A DNA stretch of 32,173 nt from Verrucomicrobiota bacterium (GTDB taxonomy: Bacteria > Verrucomicrobiota > Verrucomicrobiia > Chthoniobacterales > Chthoniobacteraceae), in the NCBI GenBank assembly GCA_009885995.1, contig VFJQ01000170.1:1-32173 (forward strand), read 5' to 3'. The stretch's first letter is position 1. Each line of letters opens with the position of its first letter. The notes under the pieces were generated by a model that saw only the letters and a program-made list of their open reading frames with translations, did no database searches and was not told the origin of the DNA. The position numbers and the translations under genes are program-made. Below are positions 1 to 6,430 of the stretch, piece after piece.

Positions 1-718
1 GCCCGGCGCCGAGCGCGGTGGCGCTGAGTGCGCCGCCGATGAAGCCTTCGACGGTTTTGCTCGGGCTGAGGTGCGGCGCGATTTTCCGGCGGCCGCAGAG
101 CTTGCCCCAGACGTATTGCAGCACGTCACTCATCTGCACGACGGTCACGAGGAAGAAGAGCAGCTTCGCATTCTGCCCCTCGTAGCCGGGCACGCGGAGC
201 AGCAGCAGGCCGGGCGCGTAGCTCACGAAATAGACGCACACCATCAGGCCCCACTGCACCTTCGCGGTGCGCGCGAGGAAGTCGGTCGAGTCGCCGGCGA
301 GCGCGTTGCGGATCGGGATGAAAAGGAACGCATAGACCGGGATGAGCAGCACCGTCATGCCATACCAGCCGCTCGCGATCGTGGTGTAGTGCAGCGGCGT
401 GATGACGAAGAAGGCCCAGAACAGCGCGCGGTGGTCGGCGGCCTTGGTCGGTGTGAGCGTGATGAATTCGCGCAGCGCGAGAAAGGACATCAGGCCGAAC
501 AGCGTCATCGTCGCCGTCTTGCCGAGCACGACGCTCACGCCGAAGACCCCGACCATCACCCACCACGCATGGACGCGCGCGTTGAGGTTCGAGATGACTT
601 TTGCCGCCGCCTCGCCACGCATCGTGCGTCGCAGGATCTGGCCGATGATCGTTGCGATTGAAAGCACGGCGAAGAGTCCGCCGAAGAGCCACAGCGTTTG
701 TTGGTCGGGTGGGTTCAT
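1..718 (-). CDS. Phosphatidate cytidylyltransferase-like protein (CdsA/YnbB type), cut by the left edge
   Basis: Probable integral-membrane enzyme that makes CDP-diacylglycerol from phosphatidate and CTP, the activated precursor for phospholipid head-group transfer. The 239 visible codons start MNPPDQQTLWLFGG. Hydrophobic segments lie near residues 8-27, 50-67 and 70-85, with more further on. The CdsA family signature is visible as SPSKTVEGF at residues 218-226, followed by IGG; the C-terminus lies beyond the window. The ATG (716-718) overlaps the stop of the acyltransferase gene as ATGA, so the two are probably translationally coupled. The order CDP-alcohol transferase, acyltransferase, cytidylyltransferase recalls the E. 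coli ynbA/ynbB neighbourhood and suggests an auxiliary phospholipid pathway; that is inference. Whether it is the sole CdsA of the organism cannot be told. Confidence 0.85.
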   Translation of the reverse strand, partial: MNPPDQQTLWLFGGLFAVLSIATIIGQILRRTMRGEAAAKVISNLNARVHAWWVMVGVFGVSVVLGKTATMTLFGLMSFLALREFITLTPTKAADHRALFWAFFVITPLHYTTIASGWYGMTVLLIPVYAFLFIPIRNALAGDSTDFLARTAKVQWGLMVCVYFVSYAPGLLLLRVPGYEGQNAKLLFFLVTVVQMSDVLQYVWGKLCGRRKIAPHLSPSKTVEGFIGGALSATALGAG

Positions 719-1317
719 GTCTCGCGGAGAGCCAGCACCGCATCGCGGGCGCGGACGAGGAAATCGCGTTTGTTTTCGCCCGGCTCGAGCCGGATCGGCG
801 CGCCGAAATAGACCGAGCAGAGAATCGGAACCGGCAGCACTTCGCCCTTCGGCAGCACGCGACTGAGGTTTTGAATGAAGACGGGGACGAGTTCCGCCTC
901 GGGCACTTCGCGCGCGAGGTGATGGATGCCCGGCTTGAAATCGCCGATCTCGCCGGACGCTTGGCGCCCTCCTTCGGGGAAGATGATGAGCGAGTCGCCC
1001 TCGCGCAGCGCGGCGACCATCGGTGTGAGCGGGTTGTTTTCGCGCGTCACGTTTTTCCGCTCGATGAGCACGGCGCGGAAGACCGAGCTGGCGAGCCAGT
1101 GGCGCAACTTGCTGCCCGTCCAGTAATCGTGCGCCGCGATCGGCCGTGTGCGTTCGCGGATTTCGCCCGGCAGCGATGCCCACAGCAGCACGAAGTCGAG
1201 GTTGCTGGAATGGTTTGCGAAATACACACGCAGCCGCGGCTCGGGCGCGCAGCCGCGCCAGCGTGGGATCGCCCCGGTGAAAAGTCGGGCCGCGAAGGCG
1301 ATGAGTCGCGCGATCAT
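715..1317 (-). CDS. 1-acyl-sn-glycerol-3-phosphate acyltransferase family protein (PlsC-like)
   Basis: Likely transfers an acyl chain to lysophosphatidate or a related glycerophospholipid at the inner membrane. The 200-residue protein shows acyltransferase block I as NHSSNLDF, with the catalytic H36 and D41 of the HX4D motif, and block III as FPEGGR at residues 113-118. There is no long hydrophobic N-terminal anchor, so it may be peripheral. The reading frame stays open upstream to 1767, but that extension is arginine-rich and lies antisense-like over the neighbouring gene. The ATG at 1317 overlaps the upstream stop as ATGA and places block I at the usual distance from the N-terminus. Its own TGA overlaps the start of the cytidylyltransferase gene. 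The precise acyl acceptor is not determinable from sequence. Confidence 0.88.
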   Translation of the reverse strand: MIARLIAFAARLFTGAIPRWRGCAPEPRLRVYFANHSSNLDFVLLWASLPGEIRERTRPIAAHDYWTGSKLRHWLASSVFRAVLIERKNVTRENNPLTPMVAALREGDSLIIFPEGGRQASGEIGDFKPGIHHLAREVPEAELVPVFIQNLSRVLPKGEVLPVPILCSVYFGAPIRLEPGENKRDFLVRARDAVLALRET

Positions 1318-1922
1318 GGCAGCTTGCGATAGAGGCGCAGGACGCGCCGGGCGGTGGTGAAGAACGCGCCGATCGCGATCAGCCATAGCGTCCACGTGAG
1401 CACGGGCCGGTGTGCGATCGCGCCGAGGCAGCCGACGGTGAGGAAGAACATCCGCTGAGGCTTCGCGAGCGGGCCACAGAAGTCCTGACCCTGCCCAACC
1501 GATGCTCCGAACGCGCGCACGTAAGCCGTGAGCACCGCCGCGCTCGCGGCCATCCAGCCGAGCCATGGCGCACCGACCCCGTGGCCAGCGCCGACGAGCA
1601 GCACGATGTCCGCGAAGCGATCGGGCGCTTCGTTGAAAAGGTCGCCGGCTTTTCCTTTCAACCCACCTTCCACCGCGACCATGCCGTCGAGGAGATTGCA
1701 CATCAGCCGGAGCTGCGCGCCGGCCACGCCCAGCAGCAAGCCGACTGTCCACTGCACGCATCCGCACGGCGTCGCCGCCAAGCCGACCGCACCGATGCTC
1801 GCGAAGACCATGCCGGCCACCGAGATCGCGTTCGGCGTGACGCGCCGCGCAGCCAGTGCGGAGGCGAGGGATTTCGCCCAGCGCGTGTCGCGCGATTTGA
1901 GTGGGCGGCGGGATTCGGTCAT
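1314..1922 (-). CDS. CDP-alcohol phosphatidyltransferase family protein (YnbA-like) with Asn at two metal-ligand positions
   Basis: Membrane protein expected to move a phosphatidyl group from CDP-diacylglycerol to an alcohol. With the start at 1922 it has 202 residues. Hydrophobic stretches occur near 33-52, 56-75 and 175-195. The signature region reads NLLDGMVA (76-83), then GDLFNEAPDRFAD (93-105). Against the canonical D-x2-D-G-x2-A-R-x8-G-x3-D-x3-D, D79, G80, A83, G93 and D101 are kept, while the first and third Asp are N76 and N97 and the Arg is V84. An LFNE/PDR form of this motif is, as I recall, typical of a YnbA-like subfamily, so this need not mean loss of activity. An ATG at 1985 has a GGAGG about nine bases upstream and would add 21 residues; I prefer 1922 because family-like sequence begins there. 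The stop overlaps the acyltransferase start as ATGA. Confidence 0.82.
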   Translation of the reverse strand: MTESRRPLKSRDTRWAKSLASALAARRVTPNAISVAGMVFASIGAVGLAATPCGCVQWTVGLLLGVAGAQLRLMCNLLDGMVAVEGGLKGKAGDLFNEAPDRFADIVLLVGAGHGVGAPWLGWMAASAAVLTAYVRAFGASVGQGQDFCGPLAKPQRMFFLTVGCLGAIAHRPVLTWTLWLIAIGAFFTTARRVLRLYRKLP

Positions 1923-1990
1923 TGAGCGGGGCAGGCTAGTGAAGAACGCGCTGGCGAAGCAAGCGGGGCGCGTGTTCCAAATCATCCCGC

Positions 1991-2869
1991 ATGAGCCTCC
2001 GTCTCCACATGCTGCAAGTTGCCCGTCTCGCGCCGCGCTCGCTCGGCGAGTCCGTGGACCTCGTGCGCGACTTCCTGCGCAGCCGGATCGACGCGAGCGG
2101 TGCGGGTGTGGACCGTGACGGGAAGCCCGATCTTTACTACACGATCTTCGCGCTCGCCGGCTTGCAGGCGCTCGATACTCCGCTGCCGGATGAAACGGTC
2201 GCGAGCTACCTGCGCGGCTTCGGCGATGGGGAAGCCCTCGACTTCATCCATCTCGGCGCGCTCGCTCGGTGCCGTGCGGCGATCGGCGCGCACGACTTCG
2301 CGGACGAAGTGCTCGCGCGCATCGAGCGCCACCGCTCGCGCGATGGCGGCTACGATGTCGAGCGCGACGCGGAGCGAGGGAATGCCTACGGCTGCTTCGT
2401 CGCGCTCGGCGCGTATCAAGACCTCGCGCGCCCGCAGCCCGAGCCGCTGCGGATGGTGCAGTGCCTGAAGCTCCTCGAAACGCCAGACGGCGCGTGGGGA
2501 AATCTGCGCGGGATGAAGCAGGGCACCGTCACCGCGACGGCCGCTGCCGTCACCTTGCTCCATCAGCTTGGCCTTCCGCTGAATCCCGCCATCGCCGACT
2601 GGTTGCTCGTGCAAGCCCACCGCGACGGCGGCTGGCTCGCGATCCCCGGTGCGCCGATCCCCGACTTGCTCTCCACCGCCACCGCGCTGCACGCGCTCGC
2701 GTGTCTCGAACGCCCGCTCCCCGCCGCGCTGCGCGAGCGCTGCCTCGACTTCATCGACTCGCTGTGGAGCGCGGAGGGCGGCTTCCACGGGCACTGGGCC
2801 GACGATCATCTCGATGCCGAATACACCTTCTACGGCCTGCTCGCGCTCGGGCACCTCGGCGTGGGTTGA
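1991..2869 (+). CDS. Prenyltransferase/squalene-oxidase repeat protein resembling a protein prenyltransferase beta subunit
   Basis: A 292-residue alpha/alpha-toroid protein with repeated GG(Y/W/F) turns: RDGGYDVE, RDGGWLA and EGGFHGHW. The C-terminal segment, DAEYTFYGLLALGHLG, resembles the last helix of Rab geranylgeranyltransferase beta. Two of the three zinc ligands of that family look replaced: the D-x-C pair is D225-L-L227 and the ligand His position is Y278. It is therefore unlikely to be a zinc-dependent protein prenyltransferase, and a terpene-processing or structural role is more likely. No signal peptide is visible. It starts a plus-strand run that ends with a class II terpene cyclase homologue, which favours a shared isoprenoid substrate (inference). 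The ATG at 1991 is five bases from an alternative start of the divergent lipid gene, so the promoters must overlap. Confidence 0.75.
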   Translation: MSLRLHMLQVARLAPRSLGESVDLVRDFLRSRIDASGAGVDRDGKPDLYYTIFALAGLQALDTPLPDETVASYLRGFGDGEALDFIHLGALARCRAAIGAHDFADEVLARIERHRSRDGGYDVERDAERGNAYGCFVALGAYQDLARPQPEPLRMVQCLKLLETPDGAWGNLRGMKQGTVTATAAAVTLLHQLGLPLNPAIADWLLVQAHRDGGWLAIPGAPIPDLLSTATALHALACLERPLPAALRERCLDFIDSLWSAEGGFHGHWADDHLDAEYTFYGLLALGHLGVG

Positions 2870-2929
2870 GATTGGCGCTTGCCGCCGGGGGGTCGGGGGC
2901 TAAGGCTTGCCCCAACAACTTCAAAAGAC

Positions 2930-3379
2930 ATGGAAGTCGCCGGAAACGTCAGCTCGATTCTCGCCCGAAAAAAAATCTCCGAAGTCTGGTCCGTTGGGCC
3001 GGAAGCCACGGTCTTCGATGCCATCGCGCTGATGGCGGAGAAAAACGTCGGCGCACTCCCGGTGCTCGCGAATGGGAAGCTCGTCGGCATCATCACCGAG
3101 CGCGATTACACGCGGAAGGTGATCCTCAAGGGCAAGTCCTCGAAAGAGACGCCCGTGAAGGACGTGATGACCGGCGCGCTCATGATCGCCAGCCCGAATG
3201 ACCCGATCAGCGGGTGCATGAAGACGATGACCGATCGCCGCGTGCGTCACCTGCCGGTGGTGGAAGGAAATCAATTGATCGGCATCCTTTCGATGGGCGA
3301 CGTGGTGCGTTGGGTCATGGAATCGCAGGCGGCGACCATCGACCAACTGCAAAACTACATGACCGGCAGCGGTTACTGA
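2930..3379 (+). CDS. Two-CBS-domain protein
   Basis: A 149-residue cytosolic protein made almost entirely of a CBS pair (Bateman module). CBS 1 spans about residues 16-70 and contains GIITERDY (53-60); CBS 2 spans about 75-132 and contains GILSMGDVV. Such modules bind adenosyl ligands such as AMP, ATP or SAM and regulate partner enzymes; no catalytic domain is attached. The TTG-initiated frame opens earlier, at 2879, but the ATG at 2930 (MEVAGNVSSIL) gives the usual length and N-terminus for this family. It sits 60 bp after the prenyltransferase-like gene and 39 bp before the DCC gene, in the same run as the terpene cyclase homologue. A regulatory role in that module is possible but unproven. 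Confidence 0.88.
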   Translation: MEVAGNVSSILARKKISEVWSVGPEATVFDAIALMAEKNVGALPVLANGKLVGIITERDYTRKVILKGKSSKETPVKDVMTGALMIASPNDPISGCMKTMTDRRVRHLPVVEGNQLIGILSMGDVVRWVMESQAATIDQLQNYMTGSGY

Positions 3380-3418
3380 GCCGCTCGCCAAACGGGCGCG
3401 CCGCGCTACCGTGAGGGT

Positions 3419-3832
3419 GTGAAAAAGCACCTCGTGCTCTACGACGACGAATGTCCGCTCTGCACTTTCCAGATGAAGGTGCTGACATGGCTCGACTGGC
3501 TGAACGTCGCCGCCCTCGTGCCGCTCTCCTCCGAGAGCGCGCGTGAGGTCGCGCCGCAGCTCGATCGCGAGACGTTGCGCGCGGAGATGCACGGCATCAC
3601 CGCCGGCGGAGCGATCCATCGCGGTGCGCGGTGCATCCGCTTTCTCGCGCTGCGGATGCCGCTGCTTGTGCCGCTCGGGCTGCTGCTCTGGGTGCCGGGC
3701 GTGATCTGGATCGCGGAGCACGCGTATCGGCTCATCGCGAATAACCGCTACGTGCTCAGCCGCGTCTTCGGCTGCAAGGACGCGTGCGCGATCATGCCCA
3801 AGCGCGATCGCGAGCAGGACAAGCTGGCGTGA
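3419..3832 (+). CDS. DCC-family thiol-disulfide oxidoreductase (DUF393)
   Basis: A 137-residue protein with the family hallmark near the N-terminus, YDDECPLC (residues 8-15), which gives a CxxC pair at C12 and C15 directly after an acidic YDDE turn. A hydrophobic segment (PLLVPLGLLLWVPGVIWIA) in the second half can anchor it to the membrane, and a further Cys pair appears in FGCKDACAIM. DCC proteins are annotated as thiol-disulfide oxidoreductases but few have a known substrate. The start is taken as GTG at 3419, because homology begins with the strand before the CxxC. Its TGA overlaps the GTG of the terpene cyclase homologue by four bases (GTGA), so the two are likely co-translated. Confidence 0.85.
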   Translation: MKKHLVLYDDECPLCTFQMKVLTWLDWLNVAALVPLSSESAREVAPQLDRETLRAEMHGITAGGAIHRGARCIRFLALRMPLLVPLGLLLWVPGVIWIAEHAYRLIANNRYVLSRVFGCKDACAIMPKRDREQDKLA

Positions 3833-5547
3833 TCGATCGTCTGCGCGCCGCGTTGCGCACAGCCACCCAGGCACTGCTCGCGGAAATGAACGCGGCCGGT
3901 CACTGGACCGGCGAACTGTCGAGCAGCGCTCTCTCGACGGCCACGGCGATCGTCGCCCTCGGTGCGGTGGATCGGGAGAAACACGCGGGTTTGATCCACG
4001 GCGGCGAGCGTTGGCTGCGCGAGCACCAGAATGCCGACGGCGGTTGGGGCGACACGACGCGCAGCAAGTCGAACATCAGCACCACCGCGCTGTGCTGGGC
4101 CGCGCTCGGCGGGGAAGACGCGCGCGCGACCGCGTGGTTGGCGCGAGCGCGCGGCGGCGATGACCTCACCGCTGCCGTCGTCGCGCGTTACGGCAAGGAC
4201 CGCACCTTCTCCGTGCCGATCCTCATGCACCTCGCGATCTGCGGGCGGATCGACTGGCGCGAGGTGATGGCGCTGCCGTTCGAGCTCGCTGCGCTGCCGC
4301 ATCAGCTTTTCGGCGCGCTGCAATTACCGGTCGTCAGCTACGCGCTCCCCGCGCTCATCGCGATCGGGCAGGCGATCCATCATCACGCGCCGTCGCGCAA
4401 TCCGCTCGCGCGCCTGTTCCGCGCGGCGGGGAAATCGCACACGCTCGACAAGCTCGCGCGCATTCAGCCGGACAATGGCGGCTTCCTCGAAGCCACGCCG
4501 CTCACGTCGTTCGTCACGATGGCGCTCGCGTCCACGGGGCTGCGCGATCACCGCGTCATCCGCAAAGGCGTGACCTTTCTCACGAGCTCCGCGCGTCCCG
4601 ACGGGAGCTGGCCGATCGACACGAATCTCGCCACGTGGGTGACGACGCTCGCGATCAAGGCGTCGCCCGCCGACGCGCTGAAGCCCGAGCAGAAGCTCAC
4701 GCTGCGCGAGTGGCTGCTCGGCCAGCAGTATCGCGTCGAGCATCCCTACACACACGCCGCGCCCGGCGGCTGGGCGTGGACCGATCTGCCCGGCGGCGTG
4801 CCCGATGCGGACGACACGCCCGGCGCGCTGCTCGCGCTGTTGCGACTCGGGCTCGTCGATACCGAGATGCACCGTGCGGGTGAAGCGGGCGTGCGCTGGC
4901 TGCTCGGCGTGCAGAATCGCGACGGCGGCATCCCGACCTTCTGCCGCGGCTGGGGTGCGCTGCCCTTCGATCGCAGCGCGCCCGATCTCACCGCGCACAC
5001 GCTGCGCGCGTGGAGCGCGTGGCTGCCGCATCTTTCCGAGCGGACGAAAGCGCGCGTCGAGCGGGCGATCCCGCGCGCGCTGCACTTCCTTGAAACGTCG
5101 CAACGCACCGACGGGAGCTGGCTGCCGTTGTGGTTTGGAAATGAGCACTCGCTCGACGACGAAAACCCGATTCATGGCACCGCGCACGTGCTCGCCGGGC
5201 TGCACGCGCTCGATGAAGCCGGGCTCCCGCACGCTGCGTCCGCGCAGGCGCGCGGCGAAGCCTTCCTCGTCTCCCACCAACTCCCCGATGGCGGATGGAG
5301 CGGCGCGGCGGATGGCCCCGCGTCCGTCGAGGAGACGGCCCTCGCCGTCGAAGCCCTCGCCGGCACGCGGCACGTCGCGGCGACAGATCGCGGCGTGGCG
5401 TGGCTGATCGAGCGCGTCGAGTCCGGCGCGTGGCGCGAGCCGGCGCCGATCGGCTTTTACTTCGCGAAGCTGTGGTATCACGAGCGGCTCTACCCGCTCA
5501 TCTGGACCGTCGGCGCGCTGGAGAAAGCCGCGGCGCTACAGCAGTGA
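3829..5547 (+). CDS. Class II terpene cyclase / squalene-hopene cyclase-like protein
   Basis: A 572-residue alpha/alpha-barrel protein of the squalene-hopene cyclase superfamily. The general-acid motif DxDD is intact as DADDT (D326, D328, D329), which supports protonation-initiated cyclisation of a polyprene. QW-type turns are visible as ADGGWGDT near residue 67, RPDGSWPID, RDGGIPTF, RTDGSWLPLWFGN and PDGGWSG. It is shorter than most hopene cyclases (about 630-700 residues), and no hpnC/D/E squalene-synthesis genes are in the window, so the substrate could be squalene or another polyprenyl chain. The frame is open from 3784, but the GTG at 3829, which overlaps the stop of the DCC gene, gives the natural start MIDRLRAALRTA. 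The 3' end overlaps the convergent small gene by 12 bases. Confidence 0.8.
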   Translation: MIDRLRAALRTATQALLAEMNAAGHWTGELSSSALSTATAIVALGAVDREKHAGLIHGGERWLREHQNADGGWGDTTRSKSNISTTALCWAALGGEDARATAWLARARGGDDLTAAVVARYGKDRTFSVPILMHLAICGRIDWREVMALPFELAALPHQLFGALQLPVVSYALPALIAIGQAIHHHAPSRNPLARLFRAAGKSHTLDKLARIQPDNGGFLEATPLTSFVTMALASTGLRDHRVIRKGVTFLTSSARPDGSWPIDTNLATWVTTLAIKASPADALKPEQKLTLREWLLGQQYRVEHPYTHAAPGGWAWTDLPGGVPDADDTPGALLALLRLGLVDTEMHRAGEAGVRWLLGVQNRDGGIPTFCRGWGALPFDRSAPDLTAHTLRAWSAWLPHLSERTKARVERAIPRALHFLETSQRTDGSWLPLWFGNEHSLDDENPIHGTAHVLAGLHALDEAGLPHAASAQARGEAFLVSHQLPDGGWSGAADGPASVEETALAVEALAGTRHVAATDRGVAWLIERVESGAWREPAPIGFYFAKLWYHERLYPLIWTVGALEKAAALQQ

Positions 5548-5748
5548 GCTGTCGTCGCGCTTTTCCAGCCGCATCACCTGCTTCTTCACGATCTCGACGT
5601 TCTTGGTGATCTCATAGAGCGCCTTCACGATCTCGGATTTCGTCGGCTCGTCGTCGAGCGCGGGGAGGAGTGGGTGCAGTTTCATTCCGGCGGTGGAGAT
5701 GGTGTTGCAGAGGTCGCGGATTTGTTGAGCGGCGGTGGCGCGGTCCAT
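5536..5748 (-). CDS. Small helical protein of unknown function (70 aa)
   Basis: Not recognised. From the ATG at 5748 it encodes 70 mostly charged, helix-favouring residues (MDRATAAQQIRDLCNTIS at the start, VKKQVMRLEKRDDSSLL at the end). The heptad-like C-terminal half suggests a short coiled coil or helical hairpin. An earlier start at 5814 would add an arginine/proline-rich tail and run into the divergent gene's start region, so 5748 is preferred. No signal peptide or membrane segment. Its end overlaps the terpene cyclase stop by 12 bases, tail to tail. Codon use looks like that of its neighbours and the peptide is not low-complexity, so it is probably a real gene. Confidence 0.6.
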   Translation of the reverse strand: MDRATAAQQIRDLCNTISTAGMKLHPLLPALDDEPTKSEIVKALYEITKNVEIVKKQVMRLEKRDDSSLL

Positions 5749-5794
5749 GAGCGGGAGGTTGCCGCGCGCGGGCGGCGCGCGCAAGGTGCGCGTC

Positions 5795-6430
5795 ATGTCG
5801 CGAGTCATCGTCACCTGCGGGCCGAGCTACGAGCCCATCGATGAAGTGCGCCGGATCACAAACTCGTCGTCCGGCGAACTCGGCGTGCGGCTGGCCAACC
5901 GGCTGACGAGCGCGGGCTTCGACGTGGTGTGCATGCTCGGGAAGATGGCGATCTTCCGCGGCTCGTGCGAGGCAGGGAAGGTGGTGCCGTTTTCCACGAA
6001 CGACGACCTGCTGGCGAAGCTGGAGGTGCTGGCGCGCGATGGCGGTGCGGATGCGGTGCTGCACGCGGCGGCGCTGGGCGATTTCAAGGTCCGCCGCGAG
6101 GGCGCGGAGCGGAAGATCGCGAGCCGCGCGGGGGAGATCACGCTCACGCTCGTGCCGGCGACGAAGGTGCTGCCGCAGTTGCGCGCACTCTTTCCGCAGG
6201 CGCGGATCGTGGGCTGGAAATATGAGCTCGATGGCGCGCGCGAGGAGGCGCTGGCGAAGGGCCGCGCGCAGCTCGCGGAGTGCGCGACGGATGCGTGCGC
6301 GGTGAACGGCGCGGCTTACGGCGCGGGCTTCGGCTTCCTCACCCGCGCCGGCGCGCTCACGCATGTGGCGGACAAGGGCGCGCTGTGCGAGCTGCTCGCG
6401 GGATGGCTACCGCGGGATGCTGCGCAGTAG
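5795..6430 (+). CDS. Stand-alone CoaB-like (phosphopantothenoylcysteine synthetase domain) protein
   Basis: A 211-residue protein matching the CoaB half of the bifunctional CoaBC flavoprotein, which ligates cysteine to 4'-phosphopantothenate using CTP. It opens with VTCGPSYEPIDEVRRITN followed by SSGELG, the CoaB N-terminal signature. HAAALGDFKV, a KI pair, PATKVLPQL, a GWKYE segment and the C-terminal AVNGAAYGAGFGF then follow the expected order. No CoaC decarboxylase half is attached. It may be one member of a split CoaB/CoaC pair or a paralogue with another substrate. The ATG at 5795 is chosen because the first beta strand starts there; upstream in-frame sequence is low-complexity. The 3' end overlaps the TIR gene tail to tail by 24 bases. 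Confidence 0.78.
   Translation: MSRVIVTCGPSYEPIDEVRRITNSSSGELGVRLANRLTSAGFDVVCMLGKMAIFRGSCEAGKVVPFSTNDDLLAKLEVLARDGGADAVLHAAALGDFKVRREGAERKIASRAGEITLTLVPATKVLPQLRALFPQARIVGWKYELDGAREEALAKGRAQLAECATDACAVNGAAYGAGFGFLTRAGALTHVADKGALCELLAGWLPRDAAQ

Noticed and set aside
1318..1767. N-terminal extension of the acyltransferase gene
   Set aside because: The frame is open, but the sequence is Arg/Gly-rich and overlaps the phosphatidyltransferase gene; the ATG at 1317 with ATGA coupling is better.
4324..5481. A 385-codon minus-strand open frame under the terpene cyclase homologue
   Set aside because: Antisense to a gene with a DADDT motif and QW turns; its own translation is Arg-rich with no motif.
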